From NCBI GenBank assembly GCA_001600695.1, contig BCKQ01000003.1, positions 1,587,934 to 1,651,933 on the forward strand: a stretch of DNA of 64,000 nt, written 5' to 3'. The notes beneath the pieces are model-generated. The model saw nothing but the letters and a program-made list of their open reading frames with translations, searched no databases and was not told the origin of the DNA. Of the stretch, positions 47,168 to 56,914 are shown piece by piece. The position numbers and the translations under genes were made by a program. Positions within the stretch are counted from its first letter, which is position 1, and each line of letters begins with the position of its first letter. The DNA comes from Ascoidea asiatica. Taxonomy: Eukaryota; Ascomycota; Saccharomycetes; Ascoideales; Ascoideaceae.

Positions 47168-48000
47168 ATTTGATTTGGTTTATCATTTTTTGGTTTTTTT
47201 TCTTTTTTTCAACAATTTTAAATTATTATTACTCCCTTTAGTTTTCTTTAACTCTTCTTTTTTTTGTCTAAATTTTTATTTTTTAATGAAGTTTTTTTGT
47301 TATTTTTTTTAATTTGTGAAATGAGAGCTGGATACTACTTCTTTTCCCGAGAAAAGTTATATTGATTTTGATCAATTTTAGTTAATTTTTTGTGTACTAT
47401 ATGATTCTATATTCTATTATTTTATATTCTAATTCTTTTTGTTCTTTATATTGGTTTCTGTATTTTCTGTTAATATTATTATTATCTGTATTTCGCAATT
47501 GAAGCAGTTCCCCAATTTTGGGGATAAAACTAGCACGTGAAATTTCACTGTTAAATTATGTAATTATATGCTTCTATGACATATTTTAACATTGAGTTAC
47601 CGAATTCAAAATATATCGGCATTACTACCATACCCATGGCTTCCTAGACTCTCGCTTCTTCTCCAAGCTGAGAAGGTGGTCAAATTGACTTCCTCTGTCT
47701 TTAAAGTGAAGATTTCCATTTTTCAGACTTGATTTGAATTAACTCGATGATCCTTTCTTCTTCTTCAAGCACTCCTTGATTCAATTCTATAGAATATTTC
47801 AGTTATTTATTTCTTTATTTATCTATTCATTTTTATTTAAATATTACTCAATTATATTTTGATTCTTGTATTCATTATTCATTTTTTGATTAGTCTTATA
47901 GTACCCAAATCATTATAATTCAATTCCTTCATAAAATTCTTTTATTTCAAATCTATTATCTCAAAACATATAATTTATAATTTAAAATTCATAATTCATA
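47168..48000. promoter_or_regulatory. CNT 3' region and Tudor-SN promoter
   Basis: 833 bp. T-rich terminator-like DNA for the first 150 bp; E-box CACGTG at 47534-47539; a modest GC-richer patch at 47620-47700; then AT-rich leader. No gene seen. Confidence 0.45.
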
Positions 48001-50742
48001 ATGTCATCTTCAAGTGGTTTACTTTTCTCTGCTAAAGTTAAAAATGTTCTTTCAGGTGATACTTTAATTCTCATTCCACCAAATCATAGAGGTTCATCTC
48101 CAGCTCCTGAACGTCAATTATCTTTAGCTTACTTACAAGCTCCAAGATTAAATTTAAATGAAGTTTATGCATTTCAATCGAGAGAATTATTAAGAAATTT
48201 ACTTCTTAATAAAATCATCCAATTCAAAGTTATTTATACTTTACCAGCTTTAAATAATTCAAAAAGAGAATTTGGTGATGTTAAAACTCCAATTTTCAAT
48301 AGTTTAATAGAATATGTTTTGTCAAAGGGTACTGCTAAAGTCAGAGAAAATGCTGAATCTCAAGATGAGGATTATTTTTATCAATTGAAAGAAATTGAAG
48401 AAAAAGCTCAAAAGGATAAATTAGGTTTATGGGATCAAGCTAACCCTTTAGAATTATCAAGTGAACTACATTATGATGAAATTGAAAATTCAAAAATTAA
48501 TCCATACGAAGCAATTGTTGAAAGAGTTATATCTGGTGATCGTCTTTTAGTAAGATTTTTATTAAGTAAAAAAAAACATTGTGTATTACCTGTTTTAATT
48601 TCTGGTATCAGAGCTCCTAGATCTGCTTCAACTTCTCAAAATAATTCTTCCGATCAACAAGCTGAAAAAGGAGAACCTTTTGGTAATGCAGCAAAATCTT
48701 TTGTTGAAATAAGATTACTCTCAAGAAATGTTAAATTGTCTGTATTAGGAGAATCTCAAAATGGAGTTCCAATTGTAAAAGTAATTCATCCAGCTGGTGA
48801 TATTTCTGAAAAAATCTTAGAAGAAGGTTTAGCGGAAATTGTAGACTGGCAATCAACCTTAATTGGCTCAGCTCATATGTCAATATTAAGAGCCTGTGAA
48901 AGATCTGCTAAAGTTAATCAAAAAGGTAAATGGAAAAATACAAAAACTAAAAATACTTTATCAAATTCAACTTCAAAGACTTTAATTAAACAAGGTGCTG
49001 AATTAGAGGCCACTGTTTCAAAAATTATATCCCCAGATACATTAGTTATTAAAGTAAATGATGATCCAGAAGATAAAGAGCATACTATTCAATTATCTTC
49101 TTTGAGAGGTCCAAGATTATCTGATTCTTCTCAAGCTAATTTTGTTCCTCTTGCAAAAGAATTTGTTAGAAAGTTATGTATCGGTAAGCATATAACCTTA
49201 CAGATCGACGGTATAAGACCAAAATCTGAAAATTTTGAAGAAAGACCTTTAGCAACAATCACTTTACCAAATGGTGATGATTTGAGTAAGAAAATTGTTA
49301 GTAATGGTTGGGCACAAGTTGTAAGACATCGTAGAGGTGATGATGATAGATCTCCAAATTGGGATGAATTAATTGAAATTGAAGCTAAAGTTATTGAACA
49401 AAAGAAAGGAATGCATGGAAAATTACCACCTTCTGAAAGAATTGTTGATGCTTCTGAAAATGTTGGTAGAGCAAAAACATTCTTACAAACTTTACAAGGA
49501 AGGTCAAAAGTTAATGCTGTTGTTGACTATGTATCCTCTCCTAATAGATTTAGATTGATTTTGCCAAAAGAAGGTATTAAACTTGTATTAGTGTTAGGTG
49601 GATTGGCTAATACTGCTGCAAAAGATTCAGGACTTAATAAAGCTTCTTTAGATTTTGTGAATAAAAGATCCTTACAAAGAGATGTTCATATTGAAATTTA
49701 TGGAGTTGATAGAATTGGATCATTTATTGGTAGTTTATTTTTACCTGGACAAAGTTTACCTTTACAAGTTTCTTTACTAGAACAAGGTTTTTATAAAATT
49801 CATGAATATTCTGTTGATCAGTTGAAATTTTCTGATCAAATGTGGGAAGCTCAAGAAAAAGCACAATCTAATAAGCTTGGAATTTGGAAAAACTTTACAA
49901 ATCAAGAAGAGGAAGATAAAAAAGAATTAGAATCTATTACTAAAGATGTTGGGAAAGTTTCTGTTGCTAAAAAATATTATGATATTGAAATTACAGATAT
50001 ATCAGATGAAGGATTAATTGGATTTCAATTTATAAATTCAGAAAGTGAAAAATTGATTGATTTCATGAAAGAATTCCATAAATTTCATAACCAACAGCCA
50101 ATTAAAGCTGTAAAGGCAACAGCTCCTGGATTAACCCCAGCCTTTCCTTCTTTACTAACAAGAAGTCCAAAAAAGGGTGAATATGTTTCAGCCGAATTCT
50201 CTCAAAATAAAAAATTCTATCGTGCTAAAATTTTAAGCGTTGAAAAAGCAGTTCATAAATATAGAGTTCAACATATAGATTTTGGAAACACTGATTTAGT
50301 TCCACTTTCATCATTGAGACAATTACCTCCACAATTTTCTTTAGCAAAATTACCAGCACAAGGTCATGTTTCATCATTATCATTGATTAAACTTCCACCA
50401 TCCAGTCCAACAGATTATTTAGGGGAAGCTATTGAATTCATGGAAGACTTAATAGCAGGTAAAACTTTAATTGCATCTGAAAATAAAAGTAATCCAGAAC
50501 CTGGAATTGAAATGTCTGTTACATTATATGATCCTGAAAAAATTGAAAAAGATGTAAGCTATTCAATAAATAAAGAACTTGTTGAGAATGGTTGGGGTAT
50601 TGTTAATAAAAAATTAAAAGGATATGAATTATCAATGAAAGATCAATGGGCTGAATTAATTAAATTAGAAAACCAAGCTAAAACTAATAGAAAAGGATGC
50701 TGGGAATTCGGTGATATTGAACAAGACGATGATCAATTTTAG
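48001..50742 (+). CDS. SND1: Tudor-SN (SND1-type) nuclease-domain protein
   Basis: 913 residues with the full Tudor-SN layout: four staphylococcal-nuclease-like domains (about 5-145, 168-310, 328-480, 505-640; each opens with a V-x-x-V/I-x-S-x-D/N pattern such as VKNVLSGDTLILI and VERVISGDRLLVR), then a Tudor domain (about 725-790, KGEYVSAEFSQNKKFYRAKI ... HIDFGNTDLVPLSSLRQLP) inside a split fifth SN domain. Members bind RNA, act in stress granules, splicing and RNA decay. S. cerevisiae lacks this gene, while S. pombe and many other fungi have it. Catalytic Arg/Glu of bacterial nuclease are not evident, as usual. Confidence 0.94.
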   Translation: MSSSSGLLFSAKVKNVLSGDTLILIPPNHRGSSPAPERQLSLAYLQAPRLNLNEVYAFQSRELLRNLLLNKIIQFKVIYTLPALNNSKREFGDVKTPIFNSLIEYVLSKGTAKVRENAESQDEDYFYQLKEIEEKAQKDKLGLWDQANPLELSSELHYDEIENSKINPYEAIVERVISGDRLLVRFLLSKKKHCVLPVLISGIRAPRSASTSQNNSSDQQAEKGEPFGNAAKSFVEIRLLSRNVKLSVLGESQNGVPIVKVIHPAGDISEKILEEGLAEIVDWQSTLIGSAHMSILRACERSAKVNQKGKWKNTKTKNTLSNSTSKTLIKQGAELEATVSKIISPDTLVIKVNDDPEDKEHTIQLSSLRGPRLSDSSQANFVPLAKEFVRKLCIGKHITLQIDGIRPKSENFEERPLATITLPNGDDLSKKIVSNGWAQVVRHRRGDDDRSPNWDELIEIEAKVIEQKKGMHGKLPPSERIVDASENVGRAKTFLQTLQGRSKVNAVVDYVSSPNRFRLILPKEGIKLVLVLGGLANTAAKDSGLNKASLDFVNKRSLQRDVHIEIYGVDRIGSFIGSLFLPGQSLPLQVSLLEQGFYKIHEYSVDQLKFSDQMWEAQEKAQSNKLGIWKNFTNQEEEDKKELESITKDVGKVSVAKKYYDIEITDISDEGLIGFQFINSESEKLIDFMKEFHKFHNQQPIKAVKATAPGLTPAFPSLLTRSPKKGEYVSAEFSQNKKFYRAKILSVEKAVHKYRVQHIDFGNTDLVPLSSLRQLPPQFSLAKLPAQGHVSSLSLIKLPPSSPTDYLGEAIEFMEDLIAGKTLIASENKSNPEPGIEMSVTLYDPEKIEKDVSYSINKELVENGWGIVNKKLKGYELSMKDQWAELIKLENQAKTNRKGCWEFGDIEQDDDQF

Positions 50743-50867
50743 TTGTATTTTTTCCCGCTCTTCTGTTAGAAAAAAAAAGTTTATTGTATAGATCAATAAA
50801 ATGATTCTTTAAAAGTTATTATAAGCAACCATCCAAAATATTTTATATACCGTTCAATCAAAAACGA

Positions 50868-51563
50868 TTATTTTTTCTTTTTTTGTAAAACTGGAATGTA
50901 CTTTTTACTAGCTTTTTTATTTGCATCCGGCAAATTTGTCGCTGATTTAGCTCCAATTCCAAGAAACCCTGACCGGTGGGATGCTTGTTTTATCTTTTTT
51001 ATTGTAGAATTATCATCTTTTTTAACTTCTTCATTTTTGGTTTCTTTCCATCCTAAACCTCTTAATAATGCCTTTCCAAATTCTTCTACAGGCATTTTAT
51101 TGTAAGCTTCAGCATCAGGGGCCTCTGGGCGAGCTTCAATATCCTTTTCCAACAAAAGCTTTTCATTAACTGTATAAGAAGAATGGGGTTGCTCTTCGTT
51201 TGAATTATTATCTTGAATGTTCAACCCAAATTTCATTTGTTCCTTTTGTTCCTCTTGAGGTTCATCGCCTTTTCCGGATTTTGAATCGACTTCTATATTT
51301 CTTAAACGATCAGTCCATTCCAGATTACTTACTGGAGAAATTATTCTTTCCTTCTTTTTGGATATTTTTTCAGTGTTATCCACTATTTTTATCAACTCTA
51401 TTTTCTCACTTTCATCCTTTACGATTTCAAAGTTACGATTAGTGGTTTTTATCTTCGGTTTTTGAATCTTATTATTTTTGTTCAAAGAAAGTTTAAATGG
51501 TTTCTGCTTTTTTGAGGATAAACCATTTTTTGATTTATTTGCCAAATTGAAAGATAATCCCAT
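50868..51563 (-). CDS. SPP2: Spp2-type G-patch splicing factor
   Basis: 231 residues (S. cerevisiae Spp2 is 185). The diagnostic element is MPVEEFGKALLRGLGW near residues 157-172, the Spp2/GPKOW G-patch that recruits and stimulates the DEAH helicase Prp2 at the first catalytic step of splicing. N-terminal basic start (MGLSFNLANKSKNGLSSKKQKPFKL) fits the family. The C-terminal tail is Lys-rich. Less AT-biased codon choice than genes to its left. Tail-to-tail with Tudor-SN, head-to-head with RBG1. Confidence 0.9.
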   Translation of the reverse strand: MGLSFNLANKSKNGLSSKKQKPFKLSLNKNNKIQKPKIKTTNRNFEIVKDESEKIELIKIVDNTEKISKKKERIISPVSNLEWTDRLRNIEVDSKSGKGDEPQEEQKEQMKFGLNIQDNNSNEEQPHSSYTVNEKLLLEKDIEARPEAPDAEAYNKMPVEEFGKALLRGLGWKETKNEEVKKDDNSTIKKIKQASHRSGFLGIGAKSATNLPDANKKASKKYIPVLQKKKK

Positions 51564-51884
51564 TTTTATTAATCAGAATGTTCTGAAGTTGTTTGTTTGT
51601 TTGTTTGCTGAATTATTAAAAAATCAAATCCTGTGTATTTTACTTTTGTGTATGCTTCTTTTCTTTAGAATATATTTTAATACTTGCATTTATGAATGTT
51701 GGATGTCCGCAAATTTATTTGAAAAATATTCAATACAGAAAATAAAGCTTCTGAGAAATCAACGCTTAAAAACTTCTACTTCCTTGAAGTAAGGGCAATT
51801 ATTAGCTTAAATGAAAGAAAATAAGGAAATACAAATAAAGTCATATATGCAAATATTTAGGTGAAATAATAATAGCAACTGACA
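51564..51884. promoter_or_regulatory. Divergent promoter of SPP2 and RBG1
   Basis: 321 bp, AT-rich. GTTTGTTT repeats near 51590-51608. No strong motif seen. Confidence 0.4.
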
Positions 51885-52988
51885 ATGACAACTGTTGAGA
51901 AGATAAAAGCCATCGAAGATGAAATGGCCAAGACCCAAAAAAATAAGGCTACCAACTTCCATTTGGGTCAGTTGAAAGCCAAACTTGCAAAATTAAGAAG
52001 AGAGCTTCTTACTTTCTCTGGTGGTTCTGGAGGAGGAGCTGGAGTTGGGTTTGATGTTGCCAAAACGGGTATAGCTTCAGTGGGGTTTGTAGGTTTTCCC
52101 TCTGTAGGGAAATCAACTTTATTGAATAAATTAACCGGAACTCATTCTGAAGCAGCTGCTTATGAATTTACCACATTGACTACTGTTCCCGGGGTAATAA
52201 AATATAAAGGAGCAAAAATTCAAATGTTAGATTTACCTGGTATTATTGAAGGTGCCAAAGATGGTAGGGGTAGAGGTAAACAAGTAATTGCTGTTGCAAG
52301 AACTTGCAATCTTATATTTATTGTCTTGGATGTAGGGAAACCCTTAAAGCATAAACAAATCATTGAAAAAGAATTAGAGGGTTTTGGTATAAGAATCAAT
52401 AAACAACCCCCTGATATTATAATAAAGAAGAAAGAAAGGGGAGGTATTAATATCACGAATACTGTTCCTTTAACAAGAATCGATAAGGATGAAATAAGAG
52501 CAGTTATGCAAGAATATAGATTAAATTCTGCTGATGTTGCTATTCGGTGTGATGCTTCAGTTGATGATTTGATTGATACCATAGAAAGTCAGAATAGAAA
52601 GTATATTCCAGCAATATATGTGTTAAATAAAATTGATTCATTTTCAACAGAGGAATTAGATTTAATGTACAGAATTCCAAACTGTGTTCCAATATCTTCT
52701 GGTAATGGTTGGAACCTTGATGATTTATTAGAAATGATGTGGGATAGGTTAAATTTGGTAAGGGTTTATACCAAACCAAAAGGAAGACTTCCTGATTTTG
52801 ATGAGCCTGTTGTTTTAAGATCTGATAAATCATCTATTGAAGATTTTTGTAATAATATCCACAAGAGTTTAGTTGCAGATTTTAAATCAGCTGCTGTCTT
52901 TGGGGCAAGTGTTAAGCATCAACCTCAATATGTTGGACTAAGTCATACATTGAAAGATGAAGATGTTGTAACTATCTTAAAAAAATAG
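51885..52988 (+). CDS. RBG1: DRG-family ribosome-associated GTPase
   Basis: 367 residues (S. cerevisiae Rbg1 is 369). N-terminal helix-turn-helix (about 1-45) with [21 protein letters not shown], glycine-rich [14 protein letters not shown]-loop GFPSVGKS at 70-77, DLPG switch 2, NKID base motif near 247, and a C-terminal TGS domain (about 285-366). Rbg1 with Tma46 supports translation on stalling ribosomes. Nearly every residue of the G domain follows the family. Shares the less AT-biased codon use of its neighbours. Confidence 0.97.
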   Translation: MTTVEKIKAIEDEMAKTQKNKATNFHLGQLKAKLAKLRRELLTFSGGSGGGAGVGFDVAKTGIASVGFVGFPSVGKSTLLNKLTGTHSEAAAYEFTTLTTVPGVIKYKGAKIQMLDLPGIIEGAKDGRGRGKQVIAVARTCNLIFIVLDVGKPLKHKQIIEKELEGFGIRINKQPPDIIIKKKERGGINITNTVPLTRIDKDEIRAVMQEYRLNSADVAIRCDASVDDLIDTIESQNRKYIPAIYVLNKIDSFSTEELDLMYRIPNCVPISSGNGWNLDDLLEMMWDRLNLVRVYTKPKGRLPDFDEPVVLRSDKSSIEDFCNNIHKSLVADFKSAAVFGASVKHQPQYVGLSHTLKDEDVVTILKK

Positions 52989-53489
52989 ATAATTTAATTC
53001 TACAAAAGTTTATTTGACCCTCAATAAAAAAATTTTGATTTTGTCAAATTTTTTAAAGGGAAGCAGAAGCTAGATCTCGCCTTAAAACCTTAAGAAACAT
53101 GTATTATAAACTTAAAGAGCCGAAAAAAAAGACACGAAAAGAATTTTAAATAACTTATTAAACTGAAAGAGGTGAGAATGCGTAAACAAGATATAAAACT
53201 AGATGAGCACTTCTAATAAATAGAAAATGACTGTATATGAATACTTGAAGAGAAATAAAAAAAGTAAAAAGAAGCGTAAAATGAAAAACCAATAAAACAA
53301 GTCGTGGAATAAATGGAAACAATATTTGATTATATTGTGTCAAGAAAAATAAAGAGTAAAAGCAAAAAATTAAATACGAAAATTAGCCAATGGTAAGTAA
53401 ATAAAAAATTATAAAAAAAAAAAATGGGGACAAAAAGGCAAAAAAGAGTATGGGAATGACTTTAGCTAAAAGCTTGGCTATTAAAAAAA
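52989..53489. other. Convergent intergenic region
   Basis: 501 bp between RBG1 and the GPX-like gene, both ending here. A-rich on the + strand with poly(A) runs; no gene seen. Confidence 0.45.
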
Positions 53490-55727
53490 TCATTCCAGTA
53501 GTAAAGTTTTAATTATGTTTTCTAGTTTCCATGGCTTTGTCATACAGCTAAATCTTCCAACAACCTGGCCCTTTTTATTAATCAAGAATTTTTCATAATT
53601 CCACTTTATTGCTTTGATACCCATAGTTACTTTACTACTTTTTTGATCCTTTAGCCATTTGAATAATTTTAGCTGTTTCTTCCCATTTACTTTGCATTGT
53701 TTCATGATTTTGAAGTCAACATTTAATAATTCATTAATTGATTTTGATTGATCTTGATTCTTATTATTAAATATGGTCAAATCGGATGCATTATCGGGAC
53801 TAGTAAATGAAAATTGATCAGAAGGAAAAGCTAATATTTCTAATCCCCTTGAGTTATATCTCTCGAACAAAAATTGTAACTCTCTTAGATGGCGTTGAGT
53901 GAAAGTACTGGTATATGTTATATTTGTAACTATTACAACTTTGTTTCTCAAGTCTTGAAGACTATATGGAATTTGATAATAAGTTTCAACGACAAATTTA
54001 TAAAGTCCTGATTGGTCATTTTGTACTGGATACTTTTTATCAGAAATTCTGTTTAGAGAAGTTTCTATTGTAGTTTCATTCTTTTTTTGAATTTGAGATG
54101 GAGAATGAAGTTCTTGTAGACTAAGATTTGACGTATAAAAACCATTCTGATTATCTATTTCACCCTCTTCTTTTTTAGGAGATTCAAGTATATCTTTACT
54201 GAAAGTTTGTGATAATCTTGGTTCGTTGTTCTCAGAAATTATAGATATTTCAGCCAGTAGTTTCAGTGAATTTAAAGAATCCCTCTTCTTTGTTATTGAA
54301 TATGGATTCAAATATGGATTCAAATGACTGGATAACCTGCTGGAGTATGATTTTGAAGGCTCTAATAGTTTGAATGAAGTATTTCCATTGGAGAGCATTT
54401 CAAAACCATTGCTTGAAAGTGGACTAGTTAGGTAGTAGTTTCTATTAGTGGTTATATCTTTACTATTAGAATTAAGGCTGTTCATATTATTAATATTGCT
54501 ATTATTATTATTGTTATTATTACGAAAGAATTCTGTATTTGCTATAGGTGAATTTAAATTGGAGGTTGAATTTGAATTTAACATAGATGCTGAACTTGTA
54601 ATTATTGAAGTTAGATTTCTGAGACTATGTCTTTTTTGAAATGAAGTCACAATTGGAGAGTTGGTAATTAAAGAAACTTCATTATCTTTAGATTCTAATT
54701 CTTGTTGATTTTTGAATATTAAAGAAAGTCTTTTTTTTTTATTACTGGGTTGAGGTTTTGATTTATTAATTTGTTGTTTGTTTTGTTGTATAGTTGCTAT
54801 ATTTGTTAGTGAAGAATCCTTAATGATATCTTGATCAGGAGCAATTCTAACAGTAATATTAGAGTTCATATCATCAAAATTATTAAGATCAGCATTCAGA
54901 TCACTATATAAATCTTCAGATAAATCATTATCTAGAAGATTATTTTCATTACTATAATCTAAATCGGTATTTAAATCATCATTGGAGGGATTATACATAT
55001 TATTTGTGTTAGAATCAATGAATTTGGTTAAATCTTTATTCAAATCTCTAATTATATTATCATTGTCTACTATTAGATTATTTTGTAAATCTTTATTCAA
55101 ATCATTAATTAATAAATTTGTATCATTATTTGAGGATATAGAAGAATTATTATCATGATTAGATAAAATAGGAGAATTTGAATTATTTGTAGTTGAATTA
55201 TTTGAATTTGAAAGCATTTCTAAATTAACATTTGAATTTGAAAAATTCATCCAGGGATAAAGATGATTATTCAAATCATTTTGAGAAGAAGATTCAAAAT
55301 TATTACTTAAATTTGAATTTAAATCATTACTAAAATCATTATTGAAATTATTGTTATTATTGAAATTATTACTTAAATCATTTGTTGTTTTATTTAAAGA
55401 TACAAATCTATTACTTAATCTTTTATTTTGATTTAAAGAATTCTGACCAGAGAAATTATTTGAAAATCGATTATTAATATGATTATCGGAATAATAAATA
55501 TCATTTGCAGATATTTGCCTTTTATGAGAATCAAATTGATTGAATTGATTAAGATAAGATTTTGAAGAAGAAGAAGTTAAAGAATAAAATTTATTTCTTT
55601 CCAATTTAGCAGATTCATAATTACTTAATTTATTTAATTTATGTAATTGAGATAAGTCACTAATATTATTTTTTGAAGCTATAATTCCAAATAGTTGTTC
55701 ATTTCTCAAATCAGAAGTTGAATACAT
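53490..55727 (-). CDS. Asn-rich protein with C-terminal glutathione-peroxidase fold lacking the catalytic Cys
   Basis: 745 residues. About 1-570 is low-complexity Asn/Ser/Leu/Asp-rich sequence with repeated DLNxDL units (about 205-290) and Ser/Thr-Pro sites. From about 573 to the end is a complete thioredoxin-fold GPX domain like yeast Hyr1/Gpx3: LRNKVVIVTNITYT, FPSDQF, IKWNYEKFLINKKGQVVGRFS and MTKPWKLENIIKTLL. The peroxidatic Cys position is Ser607 (TNITYTSTFT for VNVASKCGFT). Gln638, Trp709 and Asn710 of the catalytic tetrad are kept. The resolving-Cys segment is also changed. Redox catalysis by the normal route is therefore unlikely. I know of no named yeast gene with this architecture. 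CTG codons are more frequent here than elsewhere in the window. Confidence 0.8.
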   Translation of the reverse strand: MYSTSDLRNEQLFGIIASKNNISDLSQLHKLNKLSNYESAKLERNKFYSLTSSSSKSYLNQFNQFDSHKRQISANDIYYSDNHINNRFSNNFSGQNSLNQNKRLSNRFVSLNKTTNDLSNNFNNNNNFNNDFSNDLNSNLSNNFESSSQNDLNNHLYPWMNFSNSNVNLEMLSNSNNSTTNNSNSPILSNHDNNSSISSNNDTNLLINDLNKDLQNNLIVDNDNIIRDLNKDLTKFIDSNTNNMYNPSNDDLNTDLDYSNENNLLDNDLSEDLYSDLNADLNNFDDMNSNITVRIAPDQDIIKDSSLTNIATIQQNKQQINKSKPQPSNKKKRLSLIFKNQQELESKDNEVSLITNSPIVTSFQKRHSLRNLTSIITSSASMLNSNSTSNLNSPIANTEFFRNNNNNNNSNINNMNSLNSNSKDITTNRNYYLTSPLSSNGFEMLSNGNTSFKLLEPSKSYSSRLSSHLNPYLNPYSITKKRDSLNSLKLLAEISIISENNEPRLSQTFSKDILESPKKEEGEIDNQNGFYTSNLSLQELHSPSQIQKKNETTIETSLNRISDKKYPVQNDQSGLYKFVVETYYQIPYSLQDLRNKVVIVTNITYTSTFTQRHLRELQFLFERYNSRGLEILAFPSDQFSFTSPDNASDLTIFNNKNQDQSKSINELLNVDFKIMKQCKVNGKKQLKLFKWLKDQKSSKVTMGIKAIKWNYEKFLINKKGQVVGRFSCMTKPWKLENIIKTLLLE

Positions 55728-56686
55728 ATCTGAAAAAAAGTGATAAATAAATGTCTTTAAATATAAATATGATTATAATTATATATTCATATATTTCTAT
55801 TTCTATTTCTATATACTTTTTTTTATTGAATTAAGTTTTTATTATGTGGTTGATCTTTTTAACATGAGCAAAGAAAATCAAATTAAAAGAAAAAGAAGTT
55901 TGTGGTAGTTATTAGTTCGAGATAAATAAAATTGTCTTGAATGGATTTTATCTAAGAAGTCAAATGAATAGGAGAAATAAAGAATGAAAAATAAATAAAT
56001 ATACTGTTGAATACAAAAAAAACTTTAGGACTAAAAAAATATATATTAATTGGTATTGATATTGATAGATTTATTGATATTGATGAGTATTGAATAAGAA
56101 TCAAGATAGTTTTGCTATTGTTATTAAATAGAATAAAAAGTATGCTCACAGAGTTTGAGAATACAAAGCAGTAATTTTTTTGATAGATATTATTTTCTTG
56201 AATTAAAATTATGTCTTGGAACTATTATTTAAAATTTTCATTGATTTTATGATTGATTGTTGAATTGATTGACTTGAGCTAATTTAGATATCTTGACAAT
56301 ATTGATTTATTTTTTTTCTTTTGTTCTTCTTTATTTTATTTTGAATTAGTTAGGTTTATTCCTTCAGAAATCAAAAGAATTCTTTTGAAGAATTAAACGA
56401 ATCTCAATTAAATTGGTAAGTTACCAAAACCTCTCAAAAATCAACAGTACTAGATATTAAACATGTATAAAAAAAAAACTTGTTTAATAAATGTGTAAAA
56501 AACAGTATCCAACTTCAGTATCTCACTCCAGTATCTTGTATCCTTCTCCCATATTTCTAGTACCAATGTTTATTTCTCAAAAAGGTTTGTAACCTTTATT
56601 GTTTGTGTATCTTTACGCAGTATCTTTCTGGTGTAGGATGGACACTGGAAAGGTAAAAATAGATAAAGAAGTGAGCAGTTGTCTGG

Positions 56687-56694
56687 TTACGTAA
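56687..56694. promoter_or_regulatory. Candidate Yap-type element TTACGTAA
   Basis: Perfect 8-bp palindrome matching the YRE form bound by fungal Yap1-family bZIP factors. About 960 bp upstream of the GPX-like gene start. Sequence match only. Confidence 0.35.
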
Positions 56695-56896
56695 TCATCA
56701 GCGGGTAACTGTTACTCAGATCGAACGTTACTTAATTATCCAACGACAATTAGCGTTGTCGGAGTGCTCAAGGTTTAGTTTGAGGATATACTTGTTTTGA
56801 CAGAGTACCGCTTTTTTACACCTTAATTCAATGGAGTGTCCTTATATTAACGAACACCTGAGAGAATTTAAGACAATTAAAACCTAGATGTAAAAT

Positions 56897-56914
56897 CCCC
56901 TATTATCATAGGGG
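56897..56914. promoter_or_regulatory. Inverted STRE pair / 7-bp hairpin
   Basis: CCCCTAT-TATC-ATAGGGG: two stress-response elements (CCCCT / AGGGG) arranged as a perfect 7-bp dyad with a 4-base spacer. STREs bind Msn2/Msn4-type factors in yeasts; binding here is inferred. Confidence 0.5.
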
